The position numbers and the translations under genes are program-made. The notes below the pieces were generated by a model. It was given only the letters and a program-made list of their open reading frames with translations. It was not told the DNA's origin and made no database searches. Of a stretch of 64,000 nucleotides of DNA, positions 19,702 through 30,594 are shown piece by piece. Source of the stretch: Terebella lapidaria (taxonomy: Eukaryota > Annelida > Polychaeta > Terebellida > Terebellidae); contig OX424568.1 of NCBI GenBank assembly GCA_949152475.1, forward strand, positions 3,509,667 through 3,573,666, written 5' to 3'. Positions within the stretch are counted from its first letter, which is position 1. Every line of letters starts with the position of its first letter.

Positions 19702-20722
19702 GTCTGTCGCAAAAATCGGGAAAAAGTTGGCAATCTACAGGTTGTTGTGCATGTGGCCAGTCGTGATAATAGAAATAACAGGTAGATCTATCTGTGGTAC
19801 GTGGAGATTATTCAAAACAATTCCGCAGTCGTTACAATTCAAGACCTGTATATGTACAAAAAAAAAAAAAAAAAAAAAAGCCCCGACATTTTGAGTTACG
19901 CGTATATTGGTTTACATATTGGATTACATAATATAAATATCAATCCTAGAAGGGAGTGTTATATAAGTAGAAATGGATACAAAGACAAGTTCATATTCCA
20001 ACACCGAATCCATCTGGACGAATTATACAAAATCAATGTGTGTGGTCAAATCTGTGCGATACTAAAGTATCAAAGTCAAAGCCATGTGAACATCACAGAC
20101 ACCCAGCCAGCTGAGTGTGAGATCAGGCGCTCCGAAAGAGTGAGTTTCTCCTGCCCCGCATACGCCACCCCGTTGCGATTTCCACACTGGCAAATTGAGA
20201 CGGAAATTTATATGTATGCACAAAACTATATATCTTCCAGCATATATGTGACAGGCTTGACGTGACCTTCGACCAGATCATAGTGCCGACCATAAAACTT
20301 CCTGAATGTCGACCTCAGGATAGGCATTACGAATCCTTGTTTGAGCAGTTTGGAATTTTACAGCAAATATGTTTGTAAATTCTGATTAGTGGCTGTTAAT
20401 TCATACATTGCTAATACACTCCATATGCTACGCTTCATACACTCCAGATCCGCGCCCTGATACGGCATGTGGTATGTATTGTATACATTTCGACAAAAAA
20501 CAGTCACGCCAACACTCAGATTAAGTCTAGAATTCGAATTGAAAGAGACGAGCGTCAACTCACATTTTATCGGCCGAAAGATATGTACAATAAGTTCTGG
20601 AACACTGTCACATAATTACTTTCAACACCTCCAGAAATACAAGTAATTATTATGTTCCGGGGTGGTTCAGAAAAAAATCAAATTACAACATGTCAAACTA
20701 TGTATTTCATATGAAGTATCGG
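19702..20722. other. Intergenic, no gene seen
   Basis: Contains a 20-base poly-A (about 19859-19879). The 154-codon frame through it (19801-20265) has no domain and a lysine run made by the poly-A, so I do not call it. Confidence 0.5.
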
Positions 20723-21724
20723 TCACTGTTGATCAGTTGACACAAGCACCTGTCGGAGTGCCTCCCAGCGCGGATCCAGCGACATGTCCACGTGACTGCG
20801 CCTCTTGCACCTCTCCAGCATCCGGCTCTGACTAGCGAGCGCCACCTTGTTCCTCTCCTGATTCGCTTTCATCATCAGCGACTGTGGCAGCGTTCTCGTG
20901 ATCCGCTTCACAACTGCATCGTCATAGAGTGACCTGTGTCCGGACGTGTTGTGCTGTACCCTGCAGTGTCCAGGTGGAGACTGAGAGAGGGTCGTGCTAT
21001 CTGGCGCAGATGCACGTATGAGTCCGTGAGGTCGCAATGTAATATGGGGAAGTGAGATCGATTTCTCAATCGAGACAAATCCTTGATCGATAACTGGTCG
21101 GTTTATCACTTCCACCGAGTGCCTACGAGCTGCATTCTCCTTGCACTCAGGAACAACAAGGTCTGTGATTATTCGATTATCATCAGTCATGTCGTTTTTA
21201 GGAACACTGCTTGTGTATTGCCCATCTTCTTTGATGCTTGTTGGTCCTCGATCCTTCTGCGCCAGTAGTCTTGGCTTGCTCAAAGCCTTTATAAATATCC
21301 CAGAGCTCGTGGTAGACGTGATGCCAGGCAGTTTGTCACCGCTGTTCTCGCTCCCCTTGTCATCACTAAGTCTCCCTTCCTCGATGAAACTCCTTCGTTC
21401 TGCGCTGAACCTGAGTCCGTAGTCCTGGGTGAAGATCTGTTTGACAAAGAAGTGGCGCTGGTTCCAGTCCAGTGTCTTTTGGCGCCTGGCCCGCTCTCGG
21501 TGTATGTGGCCGAGCTGTCTGCTCAGTTCTCGATCCTCCCAGGGGTTGTTTGTGAGTAGCACTCCCGATAGATGAGTCTTGACGGGAACTCTCACCAGGG
21601 GTGGATTTCTTCCGTCTCTCGTACCAAGTTCTGCGTCCAGTTTCTTCAGAACTGGATCGGCGTGTGTGCTGCCTGCATGTACGTTGAGAGTGTTGGAAGA
21701 TTTCGATAACTTATCCATATTCAT
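20723..21724 (-). CDS. Uncharacterised 333-residue basic protein
   Basis: A single uninterrupted frame of 333 codons with an ATG start and TGA stop, clearly richer in GC than its flanks, as expected of coding DNA here. I do not recognise the family. The protein is hydrophilic, with no signal peptide or membrane segment. A basic stretch near residues 70-95 (RQLGHIHRERARRQKT) is followed by an aromatic patch (WNQRHFFVKQIF). The middle is rich in S, T and D and looks disordered. A second basic cluster (LERCKRRSH) is near the C-terminus. Nuclear or cytoskeletal roles are possible, but nothing proves one. It appears intronless. The next gene to the right on the same strand is 3 kb away. Confidence 0.65.
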   Translation of the reverse strand: MNMDKLSKSSNTLNVHAGSTHADPVLKKLDAELGTRDGRNPPLVRVPVKTHLSGVLLTNNPWEDRELSRQLGHIHRERARRQKTLDWNQRHFFVKQIFTQDYGLRFSAERRSFIEEGRLSDDKGSENSGDKLPGITSTTSSGIFIKALSKPRLLAQKDRGPTSIKEDGQYTSSVPKNDMTDDNRIITDLVVPECKENAARRHSVEVINRPVIDQGFVSIEKSISLPHITLRPHGLIRASAPDSTTLSQSPPGHCRVQHNTSGHRSLYDDAVVKRITRTLPQSLMMKANQERNKVALASQSRMLERCKRRSHVDMSLDPRWEALRQVLVSTDQQ

Positions 21725-22664
21725 TTCTGGTCCTTGGGTTGAAGTGATGTTGATTTAACAATACATGATGATACGTGTATCTAGTCATTTGAGTTTCAAG
21801 CCCTTCCAGCCATCACGAATATGTCAAGGCCCACCTGTTTGACACACTGCTGTCACGTGAACATACATACCGTGATCAACTAATACTGTTGTCACTTGGA
21901 CATGTCATTATTAATGATTCATTCATGTACAGATGTAAATGCACAGTATGCCTTGCCCATGGTTATGTCAACTTGAATAACCATAGTTATCCTTCAAGTC
22001 TCTACGCATTGCTGCAAAACAGAATAACAGTCCAGTTTCAATAACGAGCCCACTTTTATATTTTCCAAGTTTCCAAACTGTGACACATGGCGGACAAGAC
22101 TAAACCTTTTATAGCACCAATTGCGTCTCATATCTAGACGCTTCTCACAAACTGATACCCCCCTAATCGGCTTAGGGATGTTTACAGGTTTGCAACCAGC
22201 AAACGGGTCAATTAATCTGTCGTCAGAGTCAGTGTGATAGCCTAGTGTCATATAGGGGAATCAATCAACCCTAAAAGCATCCCGTTGTTTTAGACCCGGG
22301 GTGTAAAATATGAACGTCACTGTATCAACCGATATACGACACGGTGGGGGCATTATCATAGGATATCATGTTTGCTGCCATGGCTGCTCAAAATATACAT
22401 CACACACATACACACACCAAGAGGAATCGATCCATAAATCTTTTTTATATGAACACATGAAACAACCTCAGGAACTGAACTCTTCCGTCAGGATATTTGA
22501 CCATGCGCACAATAGTTGGCGGGAACTGCTTACAGGCACACGGTTATGACGTCAGCAGGTGTAAATCCATTATCTCAATACCAACCTAATGGCTCTAAGT
22601 GCGAAACGAATTGGCCTTTCCAACTCAATGATACATGTACCTAAATGGTCTTACGTTGGTTCTC
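21725..22664. other. Intergenic, upstream of the 333-residue gene
   Basis: It should hold the promoter of the minus-strand gene ending at 20723. I see no clear TATA box. An 85-codon minus frame (21994-22251) has no recognisable domain. Confidence 0.45.
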
Positions 22665-23330
22665 CTTAGCACCTTTCTGAAAAGGGCTAAGACAGGTTAC
22701 CGGACAATTTTGGTTTAAGCATCACAGGTGAGATATGACGTTGACATTTACCAATCGAGGTCAGCTTTGTGAACTTCAATGTCACCATTACGTGTGCTGT
22801 ATACACAACGTATGTACAAATATAAGCTCTATCTACAAGATTGGATAACGGACCCTGTTTTGTTCGCTCGGGATACTTAATACCGGGTATTGATTCTACG
22901 TCCATTGTATGTGGAGGCCAATTTACATATTTCATATTAGGTGTAACCTTGAGATCTAGCCTTCCATGTCGCCTGAAGTCCCTATATGTTTATAAAGCAA
23001 CCCAGCAACCCTAAGCTGTATGTGAAGGTGTAAAAGCCCCTGAGGCCAATTTACACAATTCATGTCAAACGTCACATTGATATTTAGCACTCAAGGTAAT
23101 CTGAATTTAAGTTTAAGGTCACCAAAGATGTGCTATAAGCGACCTCCTATTTGCTCATAATACAAACATACGCCCTACCTACAAACGCTTGTATGTAGAG
23201 GCCAATTTACACATTTGAGGTCCGAGTGACCTGATATTCAGCCTTCACGATGCACCATATATGACTTTCTATATGCCTGTAATACAAACCAAAGCCCTGT
23301 GTACGAGCGTTTTGGCATTATATGGCAATT
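22665..23330 (-). mobile_element. Diverged Helentron-like element, inverse orientation
   Basis: At 22665-22712 lies the reverse complement of the family's 3' end (GTCCGGTAACC, then a hairpin closing with GCTAAG). To its right the core resembles that of the copy at 49264-50030 rather than the 134-bp type: 'GGCCAATTTACAC' or close variants recur at about 22914, 23044 and 23199, with AAGGTCACC and similar half-sites between. Confidence 0.55.
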
Positions 23331-23339
23331 TGAGCATAT

Positions 23340-23780
23340 CAGATCTTTTGGAGCCTTTTGAGCCCACAAACCAGGCCTATTCAGCAATTTAAGGCACTCC
23401 ATCTTTATACCCAACGTCGAGGACCACAATTAGCATGTTCTGAACGAAAAATCTCGAAACTGATCACAGTTTTTGAGAAAACGGCCAAAAACACTAATCA
23501 AAACGCTTTTTGGGCCTATCGATCGATTCACGGCATTCCATCTTCAAACAAAATGTCAAAAACCCAATTAGCATGTTTTGAAACAAAAATCTCAAAACTG
23601 ATCATATAGTTGTTTTAAAAAATACAGCCCAAAACTGAATTTTGGGCCTTTTTGAGACTAGATTCGAGTCCTGAGGCGATTCAAGGCACTCCTTTTTTAT
23701 ACACAATGTCTAGGACCCCAATTACCATGTTTTGAAATGAATATCTCTGAACTAATAAGATATTTTTCGAGAAAACAGCC
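23340..23780. repeat. Degenerate tandem repeat, three ~150-bp units
   Basis: Three successive blocks begin near 23382, 23524 and 23678 with variants of 'TTCAAGGCACTCC'. Each contains 'AATTAGCATGTTTTGAA' and 'CTGATCA...TTTTGAGAAAACGGCC'-like segments. Confidence 0.65.
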
Positions 23781-24673
23781 ACCGGTATGCATTGATGTAT
23801 GGAGTATTTACTATTTTTAACAGACGTATAACATATTCCACAATATATTCCAATCTTGTAGCAATCGTCATACATTTATTTTTGCTTAACACTGAAATTT
23901 TTAGCGATAACAGCTGTGTAATTCAGTGGGAAAAAAATCCTTTTCTTTGTAATGTTATTATAGCCTTTCACAGACTGCAGACTACTAATCATCTTATATG
24001 GAGGCAAGGGTAGAAATAAAAATACTGGTATAAAATATGCACTGTTTATTGATTCTCAATGTACAGAAAATACATGTTGAAATTGAGTTCTACCGAAAAA
24101 TATAACATACTCCAGTGCCATCATCATGTACGGTTCATGAAACTTGAATACAAGAACAGAAACTCAAACGGGAAGTTCACGTATCTCAATTTCAAACAAA
24201 CATACACAACAGCAAAGTGACTCAGCTATTTCTCTGAAACATCGAATTATACAAACGTTACATCAGACATGTATGTACATCCTGATTACACTCACAATCA
24301 GCCAGCATGTTCATGAACATATATTCCATTTGGGTAGTGCTAACTGAAATAAGTCGGCATTTGTTCAGAAATGGAAGTAACGACTGGATACTGGTCAAAT
24401 TACCGTGCATCATTGCACCCTTTTATTACACCATATCAGATCACATACACGAATGTACTCGTTGGATTCAGCCAGAAAATAGCACCAGAACAATGGGGAG
24501 AGATAGTTGAAATGAAACACAACATTACTTATGACAACCTCATTCCCACAACAAGATCAATGCAACAAAAACTCTATCACTATGAGTTCTCAGAATGTAC
24601 ACACACACGAAAAAATGATTGGTGACTCTTCCATACAGAAAATGAAAACATCTATGCGTTGGCGATGACATCA

Positions 24674-26161
24674 TCACGATTCTCCGTTCCTGAACTCTAA
24701 CTCCTCTTTGTGCGCCTTGCTCAGCATGTGCGCCTGGTACGGCTTGGGCCCGTTCAACTGTTTCTCGCAGACCTCGCAGTAGAACTCGCGCGTGTCAGAC
24801 TTGCTTGCGAGCTCTTTGTGGTCATAGGTGGAGCGGTAGGGGCGAGCACTCGCTGCAGGGGTAAAACATGGCAGCAGTCAGTGGGGGGAAAATACACAGA
24901 AAAATAGTCTTGACTTGATTTCTTCAGCAGTAATGTTTTTTCTTTTTTCTTTTTTGGAGTTTAGATGTTCATTTGGCTTATCAATACATGTACACATGGA
25001 TAATATTAGTTACATACATTTGACATGGATCAGACCAATCAGCAGTGAAGTTACATTGGTTCCTCACGATAATGTATTATCATGTTATGCCTCAACTTGC
25101 AAACTCCCACATGACAATGTAATGTGAATATTGATCACTACAATTTTCTATTCTGTCACACTCAGACAGGAAGAATAAGTTCTGAACTGACGTTTTTCTG
25201 GAGCGCCGAAAGCGTTGTTTCCACCAGTCTGCTCCTCCTCTGGTGCTCGGTTTTTGAGCCACGGAAGTCCGGACGGCTTCTCATCCAGTAGCTACGGGCA
25301 ACAGAGCAAACATTAATGTGGTGTCTGACACGTCCAAATCATAACACAAATACAATCATGAAAAATGTTCATATACACATGTACATACTAGTGTATGAAC
25401 AAGAACTGTTACTTGTATGTTGGTAGGCAGAACTTCTGGTACACAATCTTGTACATGCAAACACAGTAAACGGATAGCCCACAAAAAATATTCCCAGGGC
25501 AACTTACAGCCTTATAGTAGAGTAAATACCAGTCCTCATGACAACGTACCATCATGTAGTTGGCAGGGACGTAGCCGACTTTGCCGTCGCTGTTCTCCGC
25601 GAGCCACCAGGCCTCGTTCTCATCGTGTTCCTTGATGAAGATCAGTCGATCTTTCTGCTGGACGCTAAGCTCAGAGCCGAGCGGACTGTTTGGATTACAC
25701 TTGTATGTATACTTGGCCATCATCGGCTTTCGCACGGACTCTGCTGAACAAGAAGCAAAGGGATATTCAATATTGCTGGGGTATCACACCGAGATGGTCA
25801 TTTCACATATATTTTATTCATTGATCCTGTTAATTTCTCATCATGTGCATATTTCCCCAACCAGAAAATAATTCGCGCAAGATGAATAAATAATCATTAG
25901 ATAAACAACAATATTACAATATGGATATTTTCTCTGTTCGATGACTTAACCTTTTGAATTCTTATGGATACATTATGCTTGCAAGAGTTGGCATTTGTTG
26001 TAGCACCGTTTCACCTTGTTTTGCCTGTGTTGCAGTGGTCCCTGGCTGTTGTACCTCGGAGTCCTTCTCACCCGGCTGTCGAAGCGGGCCCCAGTCCTGT
26101 AGTCCATAGATCCCACGCTGACATCCTTGCAGTCTTCCGGGACACATCCTGACAGTGACTG
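24674..26161 (-). CDS. SH3 domain plus U1-type zinc finger protein (3' exons)
   Basis: Spliced minus-strand gene. Exons: 26015-26161 (less certain), 25550-25740, 25192-25291 and 24674-24852, all with AG/GT borders whose phases join (1 base carried, 2 carried, phase 0, 1 carried). Exon 25550-25740 encodes most of an SH3 domain: the AKYTYK strand replaces ALYDY, then the EAWWLAEN tryptophans and the GYVPANY end. The next exon is a polar, acidic linker. The last exon encodes a U1/matrin-type zinc finger, CX2CX12HX5H (the FYCEVCEKQL... segment), ending LEFRNGES and TGA. SH3 binds proline-rich partners; U1-type fingers usually bind double-stranded RNA. The pairing suggests an RNA-linked adaptor, which is inference. 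The 5' exons are not found, and I do not know a named orthologue. Confidence 0.7.
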
Positions 26162-26388
26162 CTGAGGAATGTACATGTATATACATGAAGTATATATTCA
26201 TGACCATGATGGTTGATTCTGGACATATCACTTCTGGCCACCTATATGAATACATTTAACGTACGTATCAAGCCCTGTACTACATGTACTAATTCTTGTT
26301 CCGAACCTGGGACAATGAAGAACCTACTGAGTAATCAGGTAAATGACCACCAGGATCGCAAAGTCACTCAAATAAAAATTGGTAGATC

Positions 26389-26718
26389 TAGACTAGATCT
26401 AAGTGAAAAACTTAAATCTAGATTGGCTATTGGCTATTTGGAAAACACTCGTTAGCAGCAAAATTCTCGTTAAATTAAAGAATCCTTGTTAATAACGAGG
26501 GTTTATCAATCACTAAGATTTCCATCGTTAAAAATGCTTGTTGTATCCATCATTAACAATATGTTGTCATAGTTATTTTTGTGTTTTTATTTCCATTGTT
26601 ATAAACTTCAATGAGGACTTTATATAACGAGCTCGCTATCTTAGTGAAACGGACCCCTAGACTAGATCTAAGTGAAAAACTTGAATCTATATTGGCTATT
26701 GGCTATTTGGAAAACACT
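26389..26718 (+). repeat. Two direct repeats of ~60 bp
   Basis: The stretch CTAGACTAGATCTAAGTGAA... through GGCTATTTGGAAAACACT occurs at 26389-26448 and again at 26658-26718 with few changes. The segment between (about 210 bp) is rich in CGTTA/AACGA words. It could be a small element with terminal repeats. Confidence 0.6.
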
Positions 26719-27315
26719 TATCATCAAATGATCAAAAAATGTTTCCGTCGTCACACAGACAAAATTATTTCATTATAAGTGTTGACTCTTTGTGGTGTGG
26801 GTCCAGAGATGATTACTTCGATTTGCCTTGAGTTTGAGCCAATTAAATATTATCAGAACTTAGAAGCTTGTTTTGTGGAAAATAAATTACTGGAACGAAG
26901 ATTGGATATCAGAGTCTCGATTGACGATCGACTTGTTAGTTTTATTTACATTACAAGGCCTGAAATCCACGTTGGTGAATTTGGGAATGCGGCAAATTTA
27001 GGATATATGGCTCGTAGTGATTTCCCTTCCCATGATTTCCATTTCCCTTCCCTTGCCTTTGGCACATGAAATATACAACTGATTATCGAAGCAGATCGTT
27101 TCTGAAGTTATCTGAGCGGGGAAGACTTTAGTTACAATAATTTGAAAGCATGGCTCGTTCATGATGGTACTCGTGTGATTGAAAAGTTAAAAACATGATG
27201 ATTAACGCCTACTTCAGCTAAAGCCGGGAGTGAGAACTTGATCAAGTATTTCATCCCCAGGTCGCACCACCGGAGGTTCGATAGGGGTCGAGTTGGAATC
27301 CTTGGGTAATAAGCA

Positions 27316-27536
27316 AGTTCGGAAATGTTTCTAGATCAGGTCCAGTGGTATAAACAAATCGTTTGTACGCACAACGAGAGTAACGACTCGCGGGATAAAC
27401 TCGAAGTGAACAAAGTACTAACTCGTTCAGGCAAAATCGAGTAGAGTGTCAGTGACAGTGACTCGACAATGGTAGCGTGACAACACGAGGTGGCTTTGTT
27501 TATAACACTTGACCTGACCTAAAAACATTTCCGAAC
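27316..27536. mobile_element. MITE A, copy 1
   Basis: A 221-bp element with terminal inverted repeats of about 39 bp and about 5 mismatches: left GTTCGGAAATGTTTCTAG..., right ...AAAAACATTTCCGAAC. A second copy is at 58698-58906. Both share the core CAGTGACTCGACAATGGTAG. No target duplication is obvious. There is no coding capacity. Confidence 0.8.
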
Positions 27537-28013
27537 ACGGGTATAGCTGGGTATAGAACGCACTCTTGAGGGTATAAGCCAGAAATAGACTTGGGGATGC
27601 CTCACACATTGAGGATTCCGTTTCAAGTGACGTCATTTCGCCAGATGTATGGTTGCCTAGGGAGACAATGCGAAGCGATATTGATCCACGTGCTGGTTTA
27701 TTTTGCGCATGTGAAAGTCTGGTTTTGGGAAAAGCATAAATTCCGATGGAATCCCCTGGGATTTGGAGTAGAGAAAGGTTTTGCTGAATGTATGCTATGT
27801 CGGCAATTGCGATCTGAAAACGAGCTAAATTGACAGGGGTCCTGTTCAACGTCATTTTATGAAAAATTGGTACTATCATGCTCTATAGTGACCTAGATTT
27901 TATTGAAGTACTATGATTATACTATCACACCCTGTCAACCGTTAAGCCCTAATTTTTTTTGGAAAGGTGTAACGCACACCCGAAGTTGCCCAATTTAACA
28001 TTGATTTAAATGT

Positions 28014-28078
28014 AGTTATCCAAGCCTAACCAATTACTAGGTATTCAATACCTAGTAATTGGTTAGGCTTGGATAACT
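28014..28078. repeat. Perfect palindrome, 32-bp arms
   Basis: The arm AGTTATCCAAGCCTAACCAA... (28014-28045) is followed by one base and then its exact reverse complement (28047-28078). Both sides continue into an AATTTAAAT or GATTTAAAT sequence. It would extrude as a hairpin. Confidence 0.9.
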
Positions 28079-30594
28079 AATTTAAATGCAGCCAATAATT
28101 GGTCATTTCAACCCTTGAGCCTAGGGCAGATGGGCGATAATAGAGTGATATCATGGAATTCATACAAATGACATGGGCATACGGGTCGTTTTCAGCAAAC
28201 ATTGGGACGGTATTCAGTGTGAGAGGTTTCAAATTAAAATAAACACCCACTTTTGTAACGTGTAATGAGCTGTCAACCAAATAATATACAGAATTCCAAG
28301 TTTTTTCCTGAGCACGCTCGCGCCTAATGACCGACAGGCGGCGCTCCAATTGGCGGTATGCCAGGTGGCAGCACTTGTGACAATCATTCCCGCCAAAACA
28401 CAGTGGATCCATACGTCCATGATCCATAGCTATCCATGAGGTGTCGATGTGAGCACATGATGTACATGTAGTACTGAATGTTTCAATATTATCAGAATAT
28501 ACATACTCTTTATGTATTTCTGATATTATTGATTATATCAAAGCAAAAATGAGAATGTGAAAAATACAAAATTCTCCAACCTAAAACCGTTCATCTTACT
28601 AATAGGGGGGGGGGGGGGGGCTAATAATTTTTTCCTGCATTATTCTTTGAAGTCAGATCCATCTCAGCGAGCTTTGATATAATCCAACATTTTGGCGCTG
28701 CATGTACATGTAGACTGCGTATGTTCCGTGGAATATGGGTAATGAACACATATCTTTAGAATAATATACAAGTATGTTACTGTAGGCCTATGCAGCCTAC
28801 ATGTATGTTGAAACATATGATATATTAATATGTTAAAAGGCATTTAGTTATGCAACATGAATGAATTAGATTAGCATAAAAGAGCTTCTGCAGTGAATTT
28901 TGGTTATTGGTACATGTCTTTGCAAATATACCGATATAGGACAACTTTGAACGTGTTGAGTGTTTCACAGGAGTTCCCGAGTGACACTCATATTTCACAA
29001 ATCCCGGAAATAACATTATCGCACAGTTCAATGATCATTTATTGTATATATACAGTAAATCAGATCTACATTTTAAATGTAGATCATACAAACGACTTAA
29101 ATATAGGAATACATACATATGTAACATGTATTTTGCAAATGCTAAAGACAATACATATCTACTTTCCAATTCAACTCTTCACTCTTCCAATTCAATACTA
29201 GCCTTAGTACAGGCATACAGGTACATATATACTTACCCTAAGACATGGTACCTCCAAACTTCACTGAGACAGTCAATGTTATCTGACGTATCACATGTAG
29301 CTGAATCCAACCGCTAAACACGATCATAATCACTGCTTTTGATATATCAAGTGTCCACGAGTCTCAAATAAACATTAAGCCATTCCTGTTTAATTCATTG
29401 TTTCTCGTTCCACAAGCTTAGTTTTTTGCCAAATTTGCAGAAGAAAACCCAAAATAAATATATACTCAGTATTATGGTGGAAATAAATGCGATTTTGACA
29501 CACACAATTCTGCCAATCTCCGTAAAGCCCACATATCGTGGTCTCGCAGCACCACTCAAGGAGTATCCTGAGTTTTGCCCAGAATACACATATCATTTTA
29601 AATAAACAGTTCTTACCATAAATAAGGTTTAAATTTAATATGGAACTACAGAACATTATTAAATACTTATAGACAAACCCCAACATCGTTTGCAAATTCA
29701 GTGATTCATTGCAAGGTATTTTTTTTGAGGGTTCGTTCATTTTTTCAGTCCTTCCTACTAGATTTCAATTTTTCAAAGGACGAGAAACGAAAAATCTGTC
29801 ATGAGTGGCCTATGATCTCTGCGTTTTCAGATATATCATGCATATTGAGGAACCAAATAAATGCACTCATGTCGGAGTTTTAATATGTACCTTGCACCCT
29901 GTACACATACAGTGTTTACTCGCACCTCCTGACTTATATAATTACTCAGAGATAAACACTGAACATATCATTCCACAAAACAATTGTGTTAGTTGCTTTT
30001 ACAATTGAACAGTACATGTGAGGTATGTCCATTATTATTGTAATGTAGTGCAATGGTTTATTTTATTAAATTCCCAAAATAATATTCCGGAGTACATTGT
30101 TGAAATACCATCTTGTCAGTCTCAAGATTGAACAGATTCATTCTTAAGAAAGAACTAGATCCTGTAAGTTGGTTAAATCATAAGGGAATACGATTTTGGA
30201 TTTCATGTCCATCCCCTGTAAACTACTGTACACAGTATTTAATTTTGTGAGGATATCATCACTTTGTCTTAGGTGTTAGTTTCGCACTGTTCACGAAAAA
30301 TTACATGAAGTTTATATGTACTTGTATTGAGTTAAACAAAACACACATAATACCAGGCTACCAGCGTACATATATTCCAGAAAGAGCTGAACATGTCCCG
30401 ATAACAACAACAATTTCTAGCCATGGTAAGCTAGTGGACGGCTTGAGGCTATTACATGAAACCATACATTGTACAATATACCATTTTGTTATCATAGAAA
30501 TTTCTACAATGACTTGGCACAATACTTGGTAGGTGTTTGCAAGAAATACAGACTCAGGTAGCACAACGGAAACAGGAACAACAAACATGAACAA
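28079..30594. other. Intergenic, no gene established
   Basis: Mostly AT-rich, with a poly-G run (about 28604-28620). A GC-rich island at 28295-28430 has an open minus frame (28077-28427, 116 codons, Cys/His near the start) and may be an isolated exon, but I see no matching splice donor. An AATAAA on the minus strand at about 30057-30062 could serve FBXO36. Confidence 0.4.

Noticed and set aside
19801..20265. 154-codon ORF with a lysine run
   Set aside because: The lysines come from a poly-A tract; no domain, splice signal or coding-like composition.
26015..26161. Alternative reading frame of this exon (QSLSGCVPEDCKDVS...)
   Set aside because: It ends phase 0 at the best donor and would put a stop into the SH3 exon; the frame I used joins in phase.
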